Positions 50,706 through 59,685 of a stretch of DNA of 64,000 bases are shown piece by piece. The stretch's first letter is position 1, and every line of letters begins with the position of its first letter. Both the position numbers and the translations under genes were made by a program. Under the pieces are notes generated by a model that was not told where the DNA came from, made no database searches, and saw only the letters and a program-made list of their open reading frames with translations. Source of the stretch: CAYVOV01 sp964453525 (lineage in GTDB: Bacteria > Chloroflexota > Dehalococcoidia > Dehalococcoidales > UBA2162). The DNA lies in NCBI GenBank assembly GCA_964453525.1, contig CAYVOV010000022.1:1-64000 (forward strand). The letters are read 5' to 3'.

Positions 50706-51517
50706 GTGCTTTCACAAACCACTTTACCTTCGAGTTCCGCACCGGTATCCGGGACAAGGTCCTGTTAATGATGAACTACCTCTTCCCGCTCGGCCTGTAC
50801 ATATTACTCGGATTTATGATAACAGGTATTGACCCTACCTTTTCCGAAAAAGTAATTCCATCACTGATTATCATCGCTATAATGTCAAGTACGGTATTGA
50901 GCCTGCCGAATCCACTGGTAACCGCGCGCGAGAACGGGATTTTCCGCAGCTACAGGGTGAACGGCGTACCGGCAATGTCAATCCTTTCAATGCCGGCACT
51001 GACCACTGCAATCCATATGGTAATCGTCGCCGTAATCATTACCGCAACAGCCCCGCTGCTTTTCGACGCTCCGCTACCGGTAAACTGGTTCGGTTATTTC
51101 CTCTTCCTCGTATTAACGGCTTTCACCCTGGCGGCGATAGGAATGCTTATCAGCGTGGTTTCTGGCGGCATAAGAGGTGTGGTATTGTGGTCGCAGGCAA
51201 TTTTCATACCGTCGATGATGCTCGGTGGTTTGACATTTCCTGACAGCCTGCTACCTGAGGTACTGGCAAGAATCGGACGGCTGCTGCCGGCTTCCTATTC
51301 GACGAAAATATATTATAGCCTGGCAATGAACCAGACAACCATCTTTGACCCGCTATGGGCAGTCATTATACTGCTGGCTGCTGGAATACTGGCTTTTGCG
51401 CTTGCCAACTACCTCTTCTGCTGGGACAGCCAGAACTCCACCCGGCGCGGGCACCCGGCGTTAGGAGTAATAGTAATAATCCCATTTGTCCTCGGCGCTA
51501 TCTTCCTTCCGATATAG
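50702..51517 (+). CDS. ABC-2 type exporter permease
   Basis: A 271-residue protein with six membrane segments of the ABC-2 type (EFRTGIRDKVLLMMNYLFPLG; ARENGIFRSYRVNGVP; IFIPSMMLGGLTFP; LPASYST). GTG start within GTGA overlap. With the preceding ATPase it forms an exporter; substrate unknown (drug, lipid or polysaccharide). Confidence 0.9.
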   Translation: MSAFTNHFTFEFRTGIRDKVLLMMNYLFPLGLYILLGFMITGIDPTFSEKVIPSLIIIAIMSSTVLSLPNPLVTARENGIFRSYRVNGVPAMSILSMPALTTAIHMVIVAVIITATAPLLFDAPLPVNWFGYFLFLVLTAFTLAAIGMLISVVSGGIRGVVLWSQAIFIPSMMLGGLTFPDSLLPEVLARIGRLLPASYSTKIYYSLAMNQTTIFDPLWAVIILLAAGILAFALANYLFCWDSQNSTRRGHPALGVIVIIPFVLGAIFLPI

Positions 51518-51618
51518 TGATACTTCACGGAACATGAATCCCCCTCTAAACTATCCCTTCTACTTCCCATAAGTCCGGTTAAAATTTTATATTTACAATG
51601 TAACGATTTTAATACGAC

Positions 51619-51647
51619 TTGACAACAAGATGCATACGTGCTAAGTT
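51619..51647 (+). promoter_or_regulatory. Promoter of the small XRE gene
   Basis: -35 TTGACA (51619-51624), 17-bp spacer, -10 TAAGTT (51642-51647); a TATAAT at 51650-51655 is an alternative -10 but is too far from the -35. Confidence 0.5.
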
Positions 51648-51675
51648 GATATAATTATTTTCGCACTGTAGAGTT

Positions 51676-51879
51676 ATGAACAGCAGTCTCCGCCGGCTGA
51701 GAGAGTTACGAGCATTGTCACAGAGGGAGCTGGCGGCGCTTGCCGGACTCAGTGTTACAACTGTCAATAGAATCGAAACCGGACAGCACAAGCCCATGCC
51801 GAAGACGGTCCGCAAGCTTGCCGAAGCCCTCGGAGCCAGCCCTGAAGAACTGCTTAGCGAACAGCCGAAGCTGATGTGA
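51676..51879 (+). CDS. Small XRE-family HTH regulator
   Basis: A 67-residue single HTH domain: LRRLRELRALSQRELAALAG, LSVTTVNRIETGQHKPMPKT, VRKLAEALGASPEELL. It is an isolated gene downstream of the ABC exporter. It may regulate one of its neighbours or itself; it is not close to the XRE protein at 42894 beyond the shared fold. Confidence 0.9.
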   Translation: MNSSLRRLRELRALSQRELAALAGLSVTTVNRIETGQHKPMPKTVRKLAEALGASPEELLSEQPKLM

Positions 51880-51960
51880 TAAATGAGAAAGGAGAAAAGA
51901 ACCAGGCTCATATCCATATTTCAGTGAGGCAATGAGGAAAACTCTTTTGCTAGCCCGGAT

Positions 51961-52000
51961 AATTATTTATAAAGTGTTTATGAAACCTTTATAAATAATT
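51961..52000. promoter_or_regulatory. Long inverted repeat upstream of the GalT-like gene
   Basis: AATTATTTATAAAG (51961-51974) and CTTTATAAATAATT (51987-52000) are perfect 14-bp inverted repeats 12 bp apart. Extremely AT-rich; a protein-binding site or cruciform is more likely than a terminator. The rest of the 247-bp gap shows no gene. Confidence 0.55.
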
Positions 52001-52126
52001 TATCATCTTTACGTTTATCTTTATGATTGTCTGATAAACTTAAAATACGCCATTTATCGTTCGGCGAAGGAATCAAAGAGTAAAACTCCGGTTTCAGGAG
52101 CAAACGACCAAGACGGGAGAGAGAAA

Positions 52127-53218
52127 GTGCTACTAGAAGAACACTCGGGAAAGACTGAGATATTCACTTCCAATGGAGAACAGAGACAGCTTACCTATCT
52201 GACCAGAATAGACCCTTTCTCAGGAACTGTGGCCAAAATCTCTGAAGAGAGAGCCAGCCGCAGTATCGGTATTTCATTCGAATTGCAGATGCAGCCCGTC
52301 GAAAACTGCGTTTTCTGTGAATACCAGAAACATACCCCCAAGGAAAGAATCGAACACGATTGCGGAGCCGTGTCCGTTCCGAACCTGTATCCCTGGGAAA
52401 GGTATGACTGGATAACCATTTATCCCCCTTTTACCAGGCACAAACTGCTTCTCTCCGACCTCTATTTCGATGACCTTGAAAGAATGATGGAGTCCTCCTA
52501 TGAACTTGCCGCCATCTGCGCCCGGGACCCGGATATCATCTCCTTTATGGACTTCACAAACTGGGGTGTTTTCGCCGGTGCCTCACAGCAGCACCCGCAC
52601 TCACAGAGGAAAAGTATTACCAAAGTACCGAGTCCCAGTTTGCATAATGAACTCAGCCGGTGCCGCAACCTTTACGAACAATATGGCAAAAATCCTTTCG
52701 ATATTCTAGTACAGGAAGAGAATGATGACGGCAGGCGGATTATTTACAACAACGATATCTTCATCTCCGCCATGTTCGCACCGAGCTGCCCGAACGAGGT
52801 ACTCGTTTTCCCCAAGGAAGACATTTCTCATATACTGCAAACCACAGGGGATGACAGGAAAAGAATTATCAAGTCGGTGCTCGGCATTTTCCCGGCATTA
52901 TTTTTCTACCGCGGTATTACTAACCTCAACATAGCTGTTCATATGGCTACCTTCGCCGGTATGGAGGAAGCCCGGAAGTATTACCGGTGGCACATGCATA
53001 TCTACCCGCGGCGGAGCAGGTTGCCAATCGACCAGGCTGGCGCCGAGCTCGGTTTCCGTACCCAGGTAATTGACACCATGCCGGAAGTTACCGCCGAAGC
53101 CCTGCGCTGTTGGTACCAGAACGGACCTACTCGGGAGCTGGTGGTGAGAACCGGAGACGGTAATTACGACCCCGACCTTATCCAGGAATTCAATAAGCAC
53201 CTGAATAACCACTGCTAG
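52127..53218 (+). CDS. GalT-like nucleotidyltransferase (HIT superfamily)
   Basis: A 363-residue protein related to galactose-1-phosphate uridylyltransferase. The catalytic HPH triad lies in GVFAGASQQHPHSQ (His156, Pro, His158). A CVFC pair (61-64) and RWHMHIYPRR further on are candidate metal ligands as in GalT. No galK, galE or sugar operon is adjacent, and overall similarity to true GalT is moderate, so the substrate is unsure. GTG start after GGGAGAGAG. Confidence 0.8.
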   Translation: MLLEEHSGKTEIFTSNGEQRQLTYLTRIDPFSGTVAKISEERASRSIGISFELQMQPVENCVFCEYQKHTPKERIEHDCGAVSVPNLYPWERYDWITIYPPFTRHKLLLSDLYFDDLERMMESSYELAAICARDPDIISFMDFTNWGVFAGASQQHPHSQRKSITKVPSPSLHNELSRCRNLYEQYGKNPFDILVQEENDDGRRIIYNNDIFISAMFAPSCPNEVLVFPKEDISHILQTTGDDRKRIIKSVLGIFPALFFYRGITNLNIAVHMATFAGMEEARKYYRWHMHIYPRRSRLPIDQAGAELGFRTQVIDTMPEVTAEALRCWYQNGPTRELVVRTGDGNYDPDLIQEFNKHLNNHC

Positions 53219-53323
53219 TCACATACACATAGAGGATGCGAGGACTGAGACCGCGGTATCAACCTCAATCACCCGCAGCATAAGAAGTGGTTACTCACCA
53301 CCAGTTCCAACCTTTCCTGAGTA

Positions 53324-53353
53324 TTGACAATCATCCTTGCCATATAATACAAT
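53324..53353 (+). promoter_or_regulatory. Promoter of the ABC-F leader
   Basis: -35 TTGACA (53324-53329), 18-bp spacer, -10 TACAAT (53348-53353), 29 nt upstream of a small ORF. Confidence 0.6.
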
Positions 53354-53381
53354 CACTGTACTCTTATAGAAGGGAACCTAG

Positions 53382-53498
53382 ATGTATTTACCGGGCAGAA
53401 TAACGGCGGAGAGCAAGACAGGGGCAGTAATCTGTGCCAGAGCGCTTGCTGCTTATTCACGGGCCCGGTGCGTCTTTTTTCAGGATGACATAATGTAA
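53382..53498 (+). CDS. Upstream ORF in the ABC-F leader (38 codons)
   Basis: A small ORF (MYLPGRITAESKTGAVICAR, continuing to VFFQDDIM) with its own promoter and RBS (AGAAGGGA, 6 nt before ATG). No known family. It ends 24 nt before an intrinsic terminator and 160 nt before the ABC-F start. Because ABC-F resistance genes are often induced by drug-stalled ribosomes on such leaders, a regulatory rather than product role is inferred. Confidence 0.5.
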   Translation: MYLPGRITAESKTGAVICARALAAYSRARCVFFQDDIM

Positions 53499-53522
53499 GG
53501 ATATAACGGAGAACGCAATTTG

Positions 53523-53550
53523 AGCCCGGACGAAAATCCCGGGCTTTTTT
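53523..53550 (+). terminator. Intrinsic terminator upstream of the ABC-F gene
   Basis: AGCCCGG (53523-53529) and CCGGGCT (53539-53545) with a T6 run. The 5' arm GCCCGG can alternatively pair with CCGGGC at 53391-53396 inside the uORF, and GCCCGG at 53463-53468 competes for the same partner. Confidence 0.75.
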
Positions 53551-53658
53551 ATTTGCCTGGCTTCTCCGCATAAAGAATAACCATGAATACTATATAGAAT
53601 AGCAGGGCAGGCTCTCCAAGAGTACAGCTCCATAAGATTAGAAAAGGTAGTGAAATAA

Positions 53659-55641
53659 ATGCTTAGCATTAACAATATATCAAAGTCCTATGATACCCGG
53701 TACCTTTTTTCCGGTATCAGCTTTACAATCAACATGAAAGATCGCATCGCCGTCATCGGTCGGAACGGCACCGGGAAAACAACCCTCTTCGAAATCATCT
53801 CCGGCAATATCGACCCGGATTCCGGCTCCGTGGTGTTACGTCGCGGTACCTCCATCGGCTACCTGAGGCAGGATATCAGACCAACATCCAGGCGACAATT
53901 ACTCGATGAGGTGGTCAGTTTCTCCACCGATGTTAACGACCTTGCCCATAAAATCCGGCTTCTCCAGGATGAACTGGAGGACGAAACAGACGAAGAGGCT
54001 ATATCCTCTTTACTCCACGACCTGGGTGAGCTCCAGAGTGAATTCGAGCTGACCGGCGGCTACAACGCCGAGCATGAAGCCAAAGTGATACTTTCCGGAC
54101 TTGGCTTCACCGAGGCTGATTTTTCCCGACCCCTTTCCGAGTTCAGCGGTGGCTGGCAGACGCGCGTCGAGCTGGCCAAACTCCTCTTTCTTAACCCCGA
54201 CCTCTTAATCCTGGACGAGCCAACCAATCACCTTGACCTGGAGACGATACGCTGGTTTGAAAATTATTTAAATAAGTACCGCGGGGCGGTCCTCGTTACC
54301 TCCCATGACCGGGCTTTTCTTAATAACGTGGTTAAGAAAACAATAGCTATCGAGGCAGACGAGGTTATTTTCTTCAACGGTAACTACGATGAATACGTTC
54401 TGATGAGGCAAAAAGACCTGGAAATAAAGCAGGCAATGGTGAAAAGGCAGGAGAACAGAATAAAGAAAGAGATGCGTTTTATCGAGAGATTCCGGGCCAA
54501 GAATACTAAAGCCAGCCAGGTACAGAGCCGGATTAAAAGACTGGAAAAGATGGAAAGGGTTGTTGTGCCGAGGTCGACAAAGAAAATGAACTTCTCTTTC
54601 CCCGTACCTCGACGCAGCGGTCACACAGTTGTAACACTTGAGGGTATCTCGAAATCATACGATACCAAACCGGTATATCATGACCTCAACCTGACACTTA
54701 GCCGGGGCGATAAGGCGGCGCTGGTGGGACCGAACGGGGCCGGCAAGACCACCCTTCTCAAGATTCTGGCCGGAGTGCTGCCATTCGAAAAAGGTAGGCG
54801 TAACCTCGGTCACAATGTGACCACGTCTTACTTCGCCCAGTACTATATTGAGATGATGAATCCGGCAAATGCCATCATCGATGAAATCAGGTCGGTCGCC
54901 CCGGATGAGCCGGAACAGATGGTGAGGGGACTCCTGGGAGCATTCCTGTTCAGCGGCGATGACGTCTATAAAAAAGTGGCGATATTGTCCGGCGGGGAAA
55001 AAACACGGGTGGCTCTGGCCCGGATGTTAGCCAGACCGGCTAACTTTCTCCTCCTTGACGAACCTACCAATCACCTGGATATCCCTTCCCGCGAGATATT
55101 GACAGACGCTCTGCAGGCATATGCGGGGACTATCTGCCTTATCACCCACGACCGCACCCTGATACGAGAGGTAGCCAGTAAGATAATCGAGATAATCGAC
55201 GGTAAAATACAGGTCTTCCCGGGCAGCTACGATGATTACCTGTACAAGAAGGAACAACAAAGCGAGGATACCATTAATAATATCGGGACTGAGTCCAGAA
55301 GAACTTTTTCCGGAAAGCAGGCACAAAATCGGCAACGTCAGCGTAAAGTCCTAGAGGCAGAGCTGAGGAATAAATACAGCCGGAAGATTTCTCCGCTTAA
55401 AAAACGCATCACCGAGATAGAAAGTGAAATCTCCGGTCTGAACCGGCGTTTGAAGGAGGTAGAACTGTTACTTGCCGACCCCGACCACTATAAAAACAGC
55501 AATGAAGTAATCGAGACCAATCAGAAGTACCGGACTCTCAGAGATAAAATCCACTCCCTTACGGTAGAATGGGAAAGCCTGACCATTGAAGTGGAGAGAT
55601 CCAGCCGGGAATTAGAAAAGGAACTTGGGAACCTAGAGTAA
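53659..55641 (+). CDS. ABC-F family ATPase
   Basis: A 660-residue soluble protein with two ABC domains in one chain and no membrane segments. Domain 1: GRNGTGKTT, FSGGWQTRVELAK, ILDEPTNHLDL. Domain 2: GPNGAGKTT, LSGGEKTRVALAR, LLDEPTNHLD. The linker (about 240-320) is basic and helical, the region that enters the ribosomal E site. The C-terminus (about 555-660) is a charged coiled coil as in Uup. ABC-F proteins relieve ribosome stalling or give antibiotic resistance; which role applies is unknown. RBS AAAGGTAG. Confidence 0.94.
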   Translation: MLSINNISKSYDTRYLFSGISFTINMKDRIAVIGRNGTGKTTLFEIISGNIDPDSGSVVLRRGTSIGYLRQDIRPTSRRQLLDEVVSFSTDVNDLAHKIRLLQDELEDETDEEAISSLLHDLGELQSEFELTGGYNAEHEAKVILSGLGFTEADFSRPLSEFSGGWQTRVELAKLLFLNPDLLILDEPTNHLDLETIRWFENYLNKYRGAVLVTSHDRAFLNNVVKKTIAIEADEVIFFNGNYDEYVLMRQKDLEIKQAMVKRQENRIKKEMRFIERFRAKNTKASQVQSRIKRLEKMERVVVPRSTKKMNFSFPVPRRSGHTVVTLEGISKSYDTKPVYHDLNLTLSRGDKAALVGPNGAGKTTLLKILAGVLPFEKGRRNLGHNVTTSYFAQYYIEMMNPANAIIDEIRSVAPDEPEQMVRGLLGAFLFSGDDVYKKVAILSGGEKTRVALARMLARPANFLLLDEPTNHLDIPSREILTDALQAYAGTICLITHDRTLIREVASKIIEIIDGKIQVFPGSYDDYLYKKEQQSEDTINNIGTESRRTFSGKQAQNRQRQRKVLEAELRNKYSRKISPLKKRITEIESEISGLNRRLKEVELLLADPDHYKNSNEVIETNQKYRTLRDKIHSLTVEWESLTIEVERSSRELEKELGNLE

Positions 55642-55804
55642 TCAGAGATTTAAAAGCGGAGAACCAAGCAATAATAACTGTCGCTTACAAATGTACTTAT
55701 AAAATCGGCAATATACCGTTAGATTCTATATCAGATGTTCACTCGTACGCGCAAAAAATCATACATGCCCATATATTTTAATAGGCTTCAGGCTTTTCCC
55801 ACTT

Positions 55805-57772
55805 TTACGATGTAGACCTTGTATCTGAAGATTCCTCTTTATTCTCTTCCTTTTTCGCAGTTGGTCTCGGTGCTGTTACCGGAATCGGTTCACTGGGAAC
55901 ATCCGGCTTTTCTCCGGTAACTTTCACCACGGCGCTAAAGCGTTCAGGACAGACACTAAAACAGGTACCGCATTTCGTACACTTGTCCTGATCAATAATA
56001 TGAACCATCCGCCTATCGCCGATAATAGCCTCAACCGGACAATTGCGAATGCATATCCCGCATCCCTGACACTTATCAGGAAGGATATAATAGGCAATTA
56101 ATTCGCTACAGGCCAGAGCCGGACATCGCTTCTCATTAATATGGGCTTCATATTCCTCGCGGAAATAGCGAATCGTTGTCAACACCGGATTAGGAGCCGT
56201 CCCTCCCAGAGCACACAGGGCGGTAGACTTGATTAACCCAGCAAGTCGCTCCAGGTGCTCAATATCATCGGGTCGTCCTTCTCCTCGGGTGATACGCTCA
56301 AGAATAGTCAGCATTTGCCTGGTACCGACACGGCAGGGGACACATTTACCACAGGACTCGTTCTGGACGAAAGTGAGGAAGAATCTTGCCATATCAACCA
56401 TGCAGGTATCCTCGTCAGCAACCACCATTCCGCCCGAGCCTACAATCGAACCTGCTTCAGCCAGAGACTCATAATCCACAGAGAGGTCTCTCAGCCTGGC
56501 CGGGAGGCAGCCACCGGAGGGACCTCCGGTCTGCACTGCCTTAAATTGTTTGTCGTTGGCAATCCCTCCGCCAATCTCGTAAATAATATCTCCCAGGGGG
56601 ATACCCATCGGTACCTCGATTAATCCAGTGCGTACTACCTTGCCGGCAAGAGCAAATGTCTTCGTCCCTTTACTCTTTTCCGTGCCGTAACCAGCATACC
56701 AGTCAGCGCCTTTTTGCATTATCGCCGAGACGTTTCCCCAGGTCTCCACGTTATTCACATTTGTCGGTTTGCCCCACAGGCCGGATACCGCCGGGAAAGG
56801 TGGACGGGAGCGCGGCATCCCCCGTTTGCCTTCAATCGAGGCTATCAGGGCGGTCTCCTCACCGCAGACAAAAGCCCCGGCGCCCTCTTTAATCTGAATA
56901 TCAAAACCGAAGTCCGAACCCAGAATATTATCTCCCACCAGGTTATATTGTGCCATCTGGGCCAGCGCCGTCTCCAACCGCTCAATAGCCAGCGGGTATT
57001 CGGCACGGCAGTAAATGTATCCATGATTTGCCCCGGTAGCATAGGCTCCGATAAGCATACCTTCAAGTACGGCATGAGGGTCTCCTTCAAGCAACGCCCT
57101 GTCCATGAAAGCACCAGGGTCACCCTCATCAGCATTACAGATAATATACTTCTCGTCACCTGGCTGCTCCCAGAGGCGTTCCCATTTAAAACCAGTTGAA
57201 GCACCGGCACCACCTCTGCCTCGCAGACCAGACTTGCCTATCTCATCTATAACTTCCTTGGGTTCCATTGTCATTGCCTTGATGATACCGCTATAACCAT
57301 CATTGGCAATGTATTGTTTAATATCCGCAGGGTTTATATGCCCGCAATTACGCAATGCCAGACGCACCTGAGGTTTAAGCACCGGCTGTTCAAAAAGTAG
57401 TGGAATTCCATCCACACTGCCTTCACCGACTGTGCCCAGAGCAAGGTCAGGACGGGGATTATCATTAATAATATAGTCTTCAATTAGCTGAGGGACAATC
57501 TCCGGAGTGACACCACCGTAGCTGATACGGGGACGGTTCGGTTTGATAATATCCACAACTGGCTCTGCATAGCAGAGCCCGATGCAACCTACCTCGGATA
57601 CTATCGCATCGATACCAAGTCCGGACAACTCCTTTTTTAGTGTCTCCATGACCTCTATAGCACCGGCAGCCCGTCCGCAGGTGGCAGTACCGATGAGAAT
57701 GCGGATTTTATCACTTTTTTCTAAAGCTTCTTTTTCAGCTATTGCCTGGTTTCGGATTTCATCAAATGACAC
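55805..57772 (-). CDS. NuoF/HydB-like NADH-binding iron-sulfur flavoprotein
   Basis: A 655-residue fusion. N-terminal Trx-like [2Fe-2S] domain (TCGRAAGA; VGCIGLCYAEP). NADH/FMN domain with SGLRGRGGAGASTGFKW and CNADEGDPGAFMDR. SLBB region, then a [4Fe-4S] site ESCGKCVPCRVG. The C-terminus has two ferredoxin clusters (CQGCGICIRNCP; CTKCGTCFSVCP) and a Pro/Glu tail. This is the layout of diaphorase subunits of bifurcating hydrogenases or formate dehydrogenases. GTG start 11 nt after the NuoE-like gene; no HydA, NuoG or FdhA follows. Confidence 0.92.
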   Translation of the reverse strand: MSFDEIRNQAIAEKEALEKSDKIRILIGTATCGRAAGAIEVMETLKKELSGLGIDAIVSEVGCIGLCYAEPVVDIIKPNRPRISYGGVTPEIVPQLIEDYIINDNPRPDLALGTVGEGSVDGIPLLFEQPVLKPQVRLALRNCGHINPADIKQYIANDGYSGIIKAMTMEPKEVIDEIGKSGLRGRGGAGASTGFKWERLWEQPGDEKYIICNADEGDPGAFMDRALLEGDPHAVLEGMLIGAYATGANHGYIYCRAEYPLAIERLETALAQMAQYNLVGDNILGSDFGFDIQIKEGAGAFVCGEETALIASIEGKRGMPRSRPPFPAVSGLWGKPTNVNNVETWGNVSAIMQKGADWYAGYGTEKSKGTKTFALAGKVVRTGLIEVPMGIPLGDIIYEIGGGIANDKQFKAVQTGGPSGGCLPARLRDLSVDYESLAEAGSIVGSGGMVVADEDTCMVDMARFFLTFVQNESCGKCVPCRVGTRQMLTILERITRGEGRPDDIEHLERLAGLIKSTALCALGGTAPNPVLTTIRYFREEYEAHINEKRCPALACSELIAYYILPDKCQGCGICIRNCPVEAIIGDRRMVHIIDQDKCTKCGTCFSVCPERFSAVVKVTGEKPDVPSEPIPVTAPRPTAKKEENKEESSDTRSTS

Positions 57773-57783
57773 GATTGCTCTCC

Positions 57784-58233
57784 TTAGTACTGAGCTAATA
57801 TCTCTCTTGCTTTAGCCGGGGTCAATCTACCATAAACTGTTTTATCCACCACCATAACCGGAGCTAAAGCACAGGAGCCAAAACAAGCTACTCTCTCAAC
57901 GCTGAATTTATAGTCATCGGTAGTTGATTTACCCCCGGTAAGACCCAGCTCATTCTCTACTGCATCCAGTATACGTCGTCCCCCCTGAACATAACAGGCA
58001 GTACCCTGACAACACTTGACCGTGTGTTCTCCCTGCCGTTCAAATCGAAACTGGGCATAGAAGGTGGCAACCCCGTACACTTCGTTCTTTGTCATACCTA
58101 AAAAGTCGGCTATCTCTGAGATTACATCCTCAGGAAGATAGCCGATTTCCTGTTGAGCTTTCTGAAGAACGGGGATGGTAGCACCTCTCTGCCCCCGATA
58201 CGGAGAGAGAACCTCTGCTAACTCTTTTCGCAA
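57784..58233 (-). CDS. NuoE/HydC-like [2Fe-2S] subunit
   Basis: A 149-residue thioredoxin-like ferredoxin. Cluster ligands: VKCCQGTACYVQGG and VACFGSCALAP. The N-terminal helical part has ATIPVLQKAQQEIGYLPEDV, typical of NuoE. TTG start, 7 nt after GGAGG. It is the electron-transfer partner of the downstream NuoF-like protein. Confidence 0.94.
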   Translation of the reverse strand: MRKELAEVLSPYRGQRGATIPVLQKAQQEIGYLPEDVISEIADFLGMTKNEVYGVATFYAQFRFERQGEHTVKCCQGTACYVQGGRRILDAVENELGLTGGKSTTDDYKFSVERVACFGSCALAPVMVVDKTVYGRLTPAKAREILAQY

Positions 58234-58313
58234 ATTTTAACCTCCATTTACAATTGCACCCCCAAGGTAATAATTTACCACTAAACAATTCAGAATGCAA
58301 GTTCTCGATAGTT

Positions 58314-58460
58314 GTTTCTATTTACATCTGGCTGGCAGTTATTACCTCACCCCCTGACCCCTCTCCAGCCGGAACCATTCTAAAGGAATGAAAAATATTC
58401 CTGGCTGGAGAGGGGGATAAAGGGGGGTAAGCACTTCATTCAACCAAAACCGAACAGAAC
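58314..58460 (-). repeat. Palindromic intergenic repeat, family A (variant stem)
   Basis: Read on the minus strand: GTTCTGTTCGGTTTTGGTTG at the left end and CAGCCAGATGTAAATAGAAAC at the right end. The inner stem is CTCTCCAGCC/GGCTGGAGAG instead of the CTCTCAAAC type. It lies in the 314-bp gap between the NuoE-like and remA genes. Confidence 0.7.
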
Positions 58461-58467
58461 CCAATAG

Positions 58468-58496
58468 TTGCCTAATTGGTTTATTGGGTATATTAT
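58468..58496 (+). promoter_or_regulatory. remA-gmk promoter
   Basis: -35 TTGCCT (58468-58473), 17-bp spacer, -10 TATTAT (58491-58496), directly after the repeat. Confidence 0.6.
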
Positions 58497-58547
58497 ATAG
58501 AAACATCCGCGTAAAAGCAGCAATACATTCTACTGAGGTGGCAAAAG

Positions 58548-58832
58548 ATGAGCATTGAACTTGTACACGTTGGGTTTAATAACGTCATAGTAATGAACAG
58601 AGTTATTGCGATAGCCTCTCCGAATTCTGCACCAACCAAGCGTACCGTCCATGACAGCAGAGACAAAGGGCTACTTATTGATATGACAAATGGAAGAAGG
58701 ACAAAGGCCGTTATCATTACCGATAGCGGCCATATTATTCTATCTGCCCTGACCCCCGAAACAATATCCGGAAGATACAGGCAGGTCGAACCCAGAGCGA
58801 CTCAACTCGAAGAGATTCCGCTTCGAGATTAA
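58548..58832 (+). CDS. remA: RemA-family (DUF370) regulator
   Basis: A 94-residue protein of the DUF370/RemA family: IELVHVGFNNVIVMNRVIAI, SPNSAPTKRTVHDSRDKGLL and RRTKAVIITDSGHIILSALT. In Bacillus RemA forms ring-like DNA-binding assemblies and activates matrix genes. Adjacent gmk is the usual neighbour across bacteria. RBS GAGGTG. Confidence 0.92.
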   Translation: MSIELVHVGFNNVIVMNRVIAIASPNSAPTKRTVHDSRDKGLLIDMTNGRRTKAVIITDSGHIILSALTPETISGRYRQVEPRATQLEEIPLRD

Positions 58833-58840
58833 AAAGGGTG

Positions 58841-59476
58841 ATGAAAGAATCATCTCCTGAAAACAGGCTCTCAGGTAATCCGCCTGCAAAGCCGGTACTC
58901 ATTATTCTATCCGGCCCATCCGGGGTGGGCAAAGACGCAGTCCTCAACCGGATGAGGGAATTGCATTTCCAACTTTACTACGTCACAACCCTGACAACAC
59001 GCCCGAAACGAGCCGGGGAACGAGACGGCAGGGAATACCACTTCATAACACCGGAAAAGTTCCGGGGAATGATTGAAAACAACCAGTTACTGGAATGGGC
59101 TGAGGTCTACGGCAACCTGTACGGCGTTCCCGGCGAACCTGTCAGGCAAGCCCTGGAACAGGGACAGGACGTAATTGTTAAAGTAGATATTCAGGGAGCA
59201 TTCACAATAAAAAAACTACAGCCCCGGGCAATATCTATTTTTCTCACCCCTCCATCAACTGAGGAACTGCTTAAAAGGCTTAACAAACGCCGTACTGAAT
59301 CGACTGCCGACCTGGAATTGCGGCTGAAGACCGCCGAAGAAGAAATGAAGCAGCTACCGCTGTTTGACTATGTGGTGGTTAACAAAGTGGGTGAAATAGA
59401 CCGGGCAGTATCCGAAATTAAGGCTATTATCGCTAACGAAAAACAGCGCAAAAGCCGGCGGGAAATTAAACTGTAA
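58841..59476 (+). CDS. gmk: Guanylate kinase
   Basis: A 211-residue GMP kinase. P-loop LIILSGPSGVGKDAVLNRM; GMP-binding TTLTTRPKRAGERDGREYHF; lid region RLNKRRTESTADLELRL. Converts GMP to GDP. An ATG at 58841 follows a GTG at 58838; either may serve. An extra 20-residue N-terminus precedes the core. No rpoZ-like omega gene follows. Confidence 0.96.
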   Translation: MKESSPENRLSGNPPAKPVLIILSGPSGVGKDAVLNRMRELHFQLYYVTTLTTRPKRAGERDGREYHFITPEKFRGMIENNQLLEWAEVYGNLYGVPGEPVRQALEQGQDVIVKVDIQGAFTIKKLQPRAISIFLTPPSTEELLKRLNKRRTESTADLELRLKTAEEEMKQLPLFDYVVVNKVGEIDRAVSEIKAIIANEKQRKSRREIKL

Positions 59477-59685
59477 ATCAGTCACATTTAGTGTTTATAC
59501 CACTCGTCAAGCTAGCTCTACCAGCTTACCTCCTGTAGTTGTCAATATTACGCACGGAGCCAACACGACATGAATTTACGTCATTCCCATCCGCAAAAAG
59601 GCGGTCGATGCTCTCCGTCTGGTAGCTCATCAAACTGTTAGTTTATAATGAAAACAGGGAGACTGCTAAACCGAGAGAAATCTTA

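Noticed and set aside
59477..59685. Possible structured RNA or tRNA between gmk and the DUF362 gene
   Set aside because: No tRNA cloverleaf, T-loop GTTCRA or CCA end could be read; nothing matched a known RNA class.
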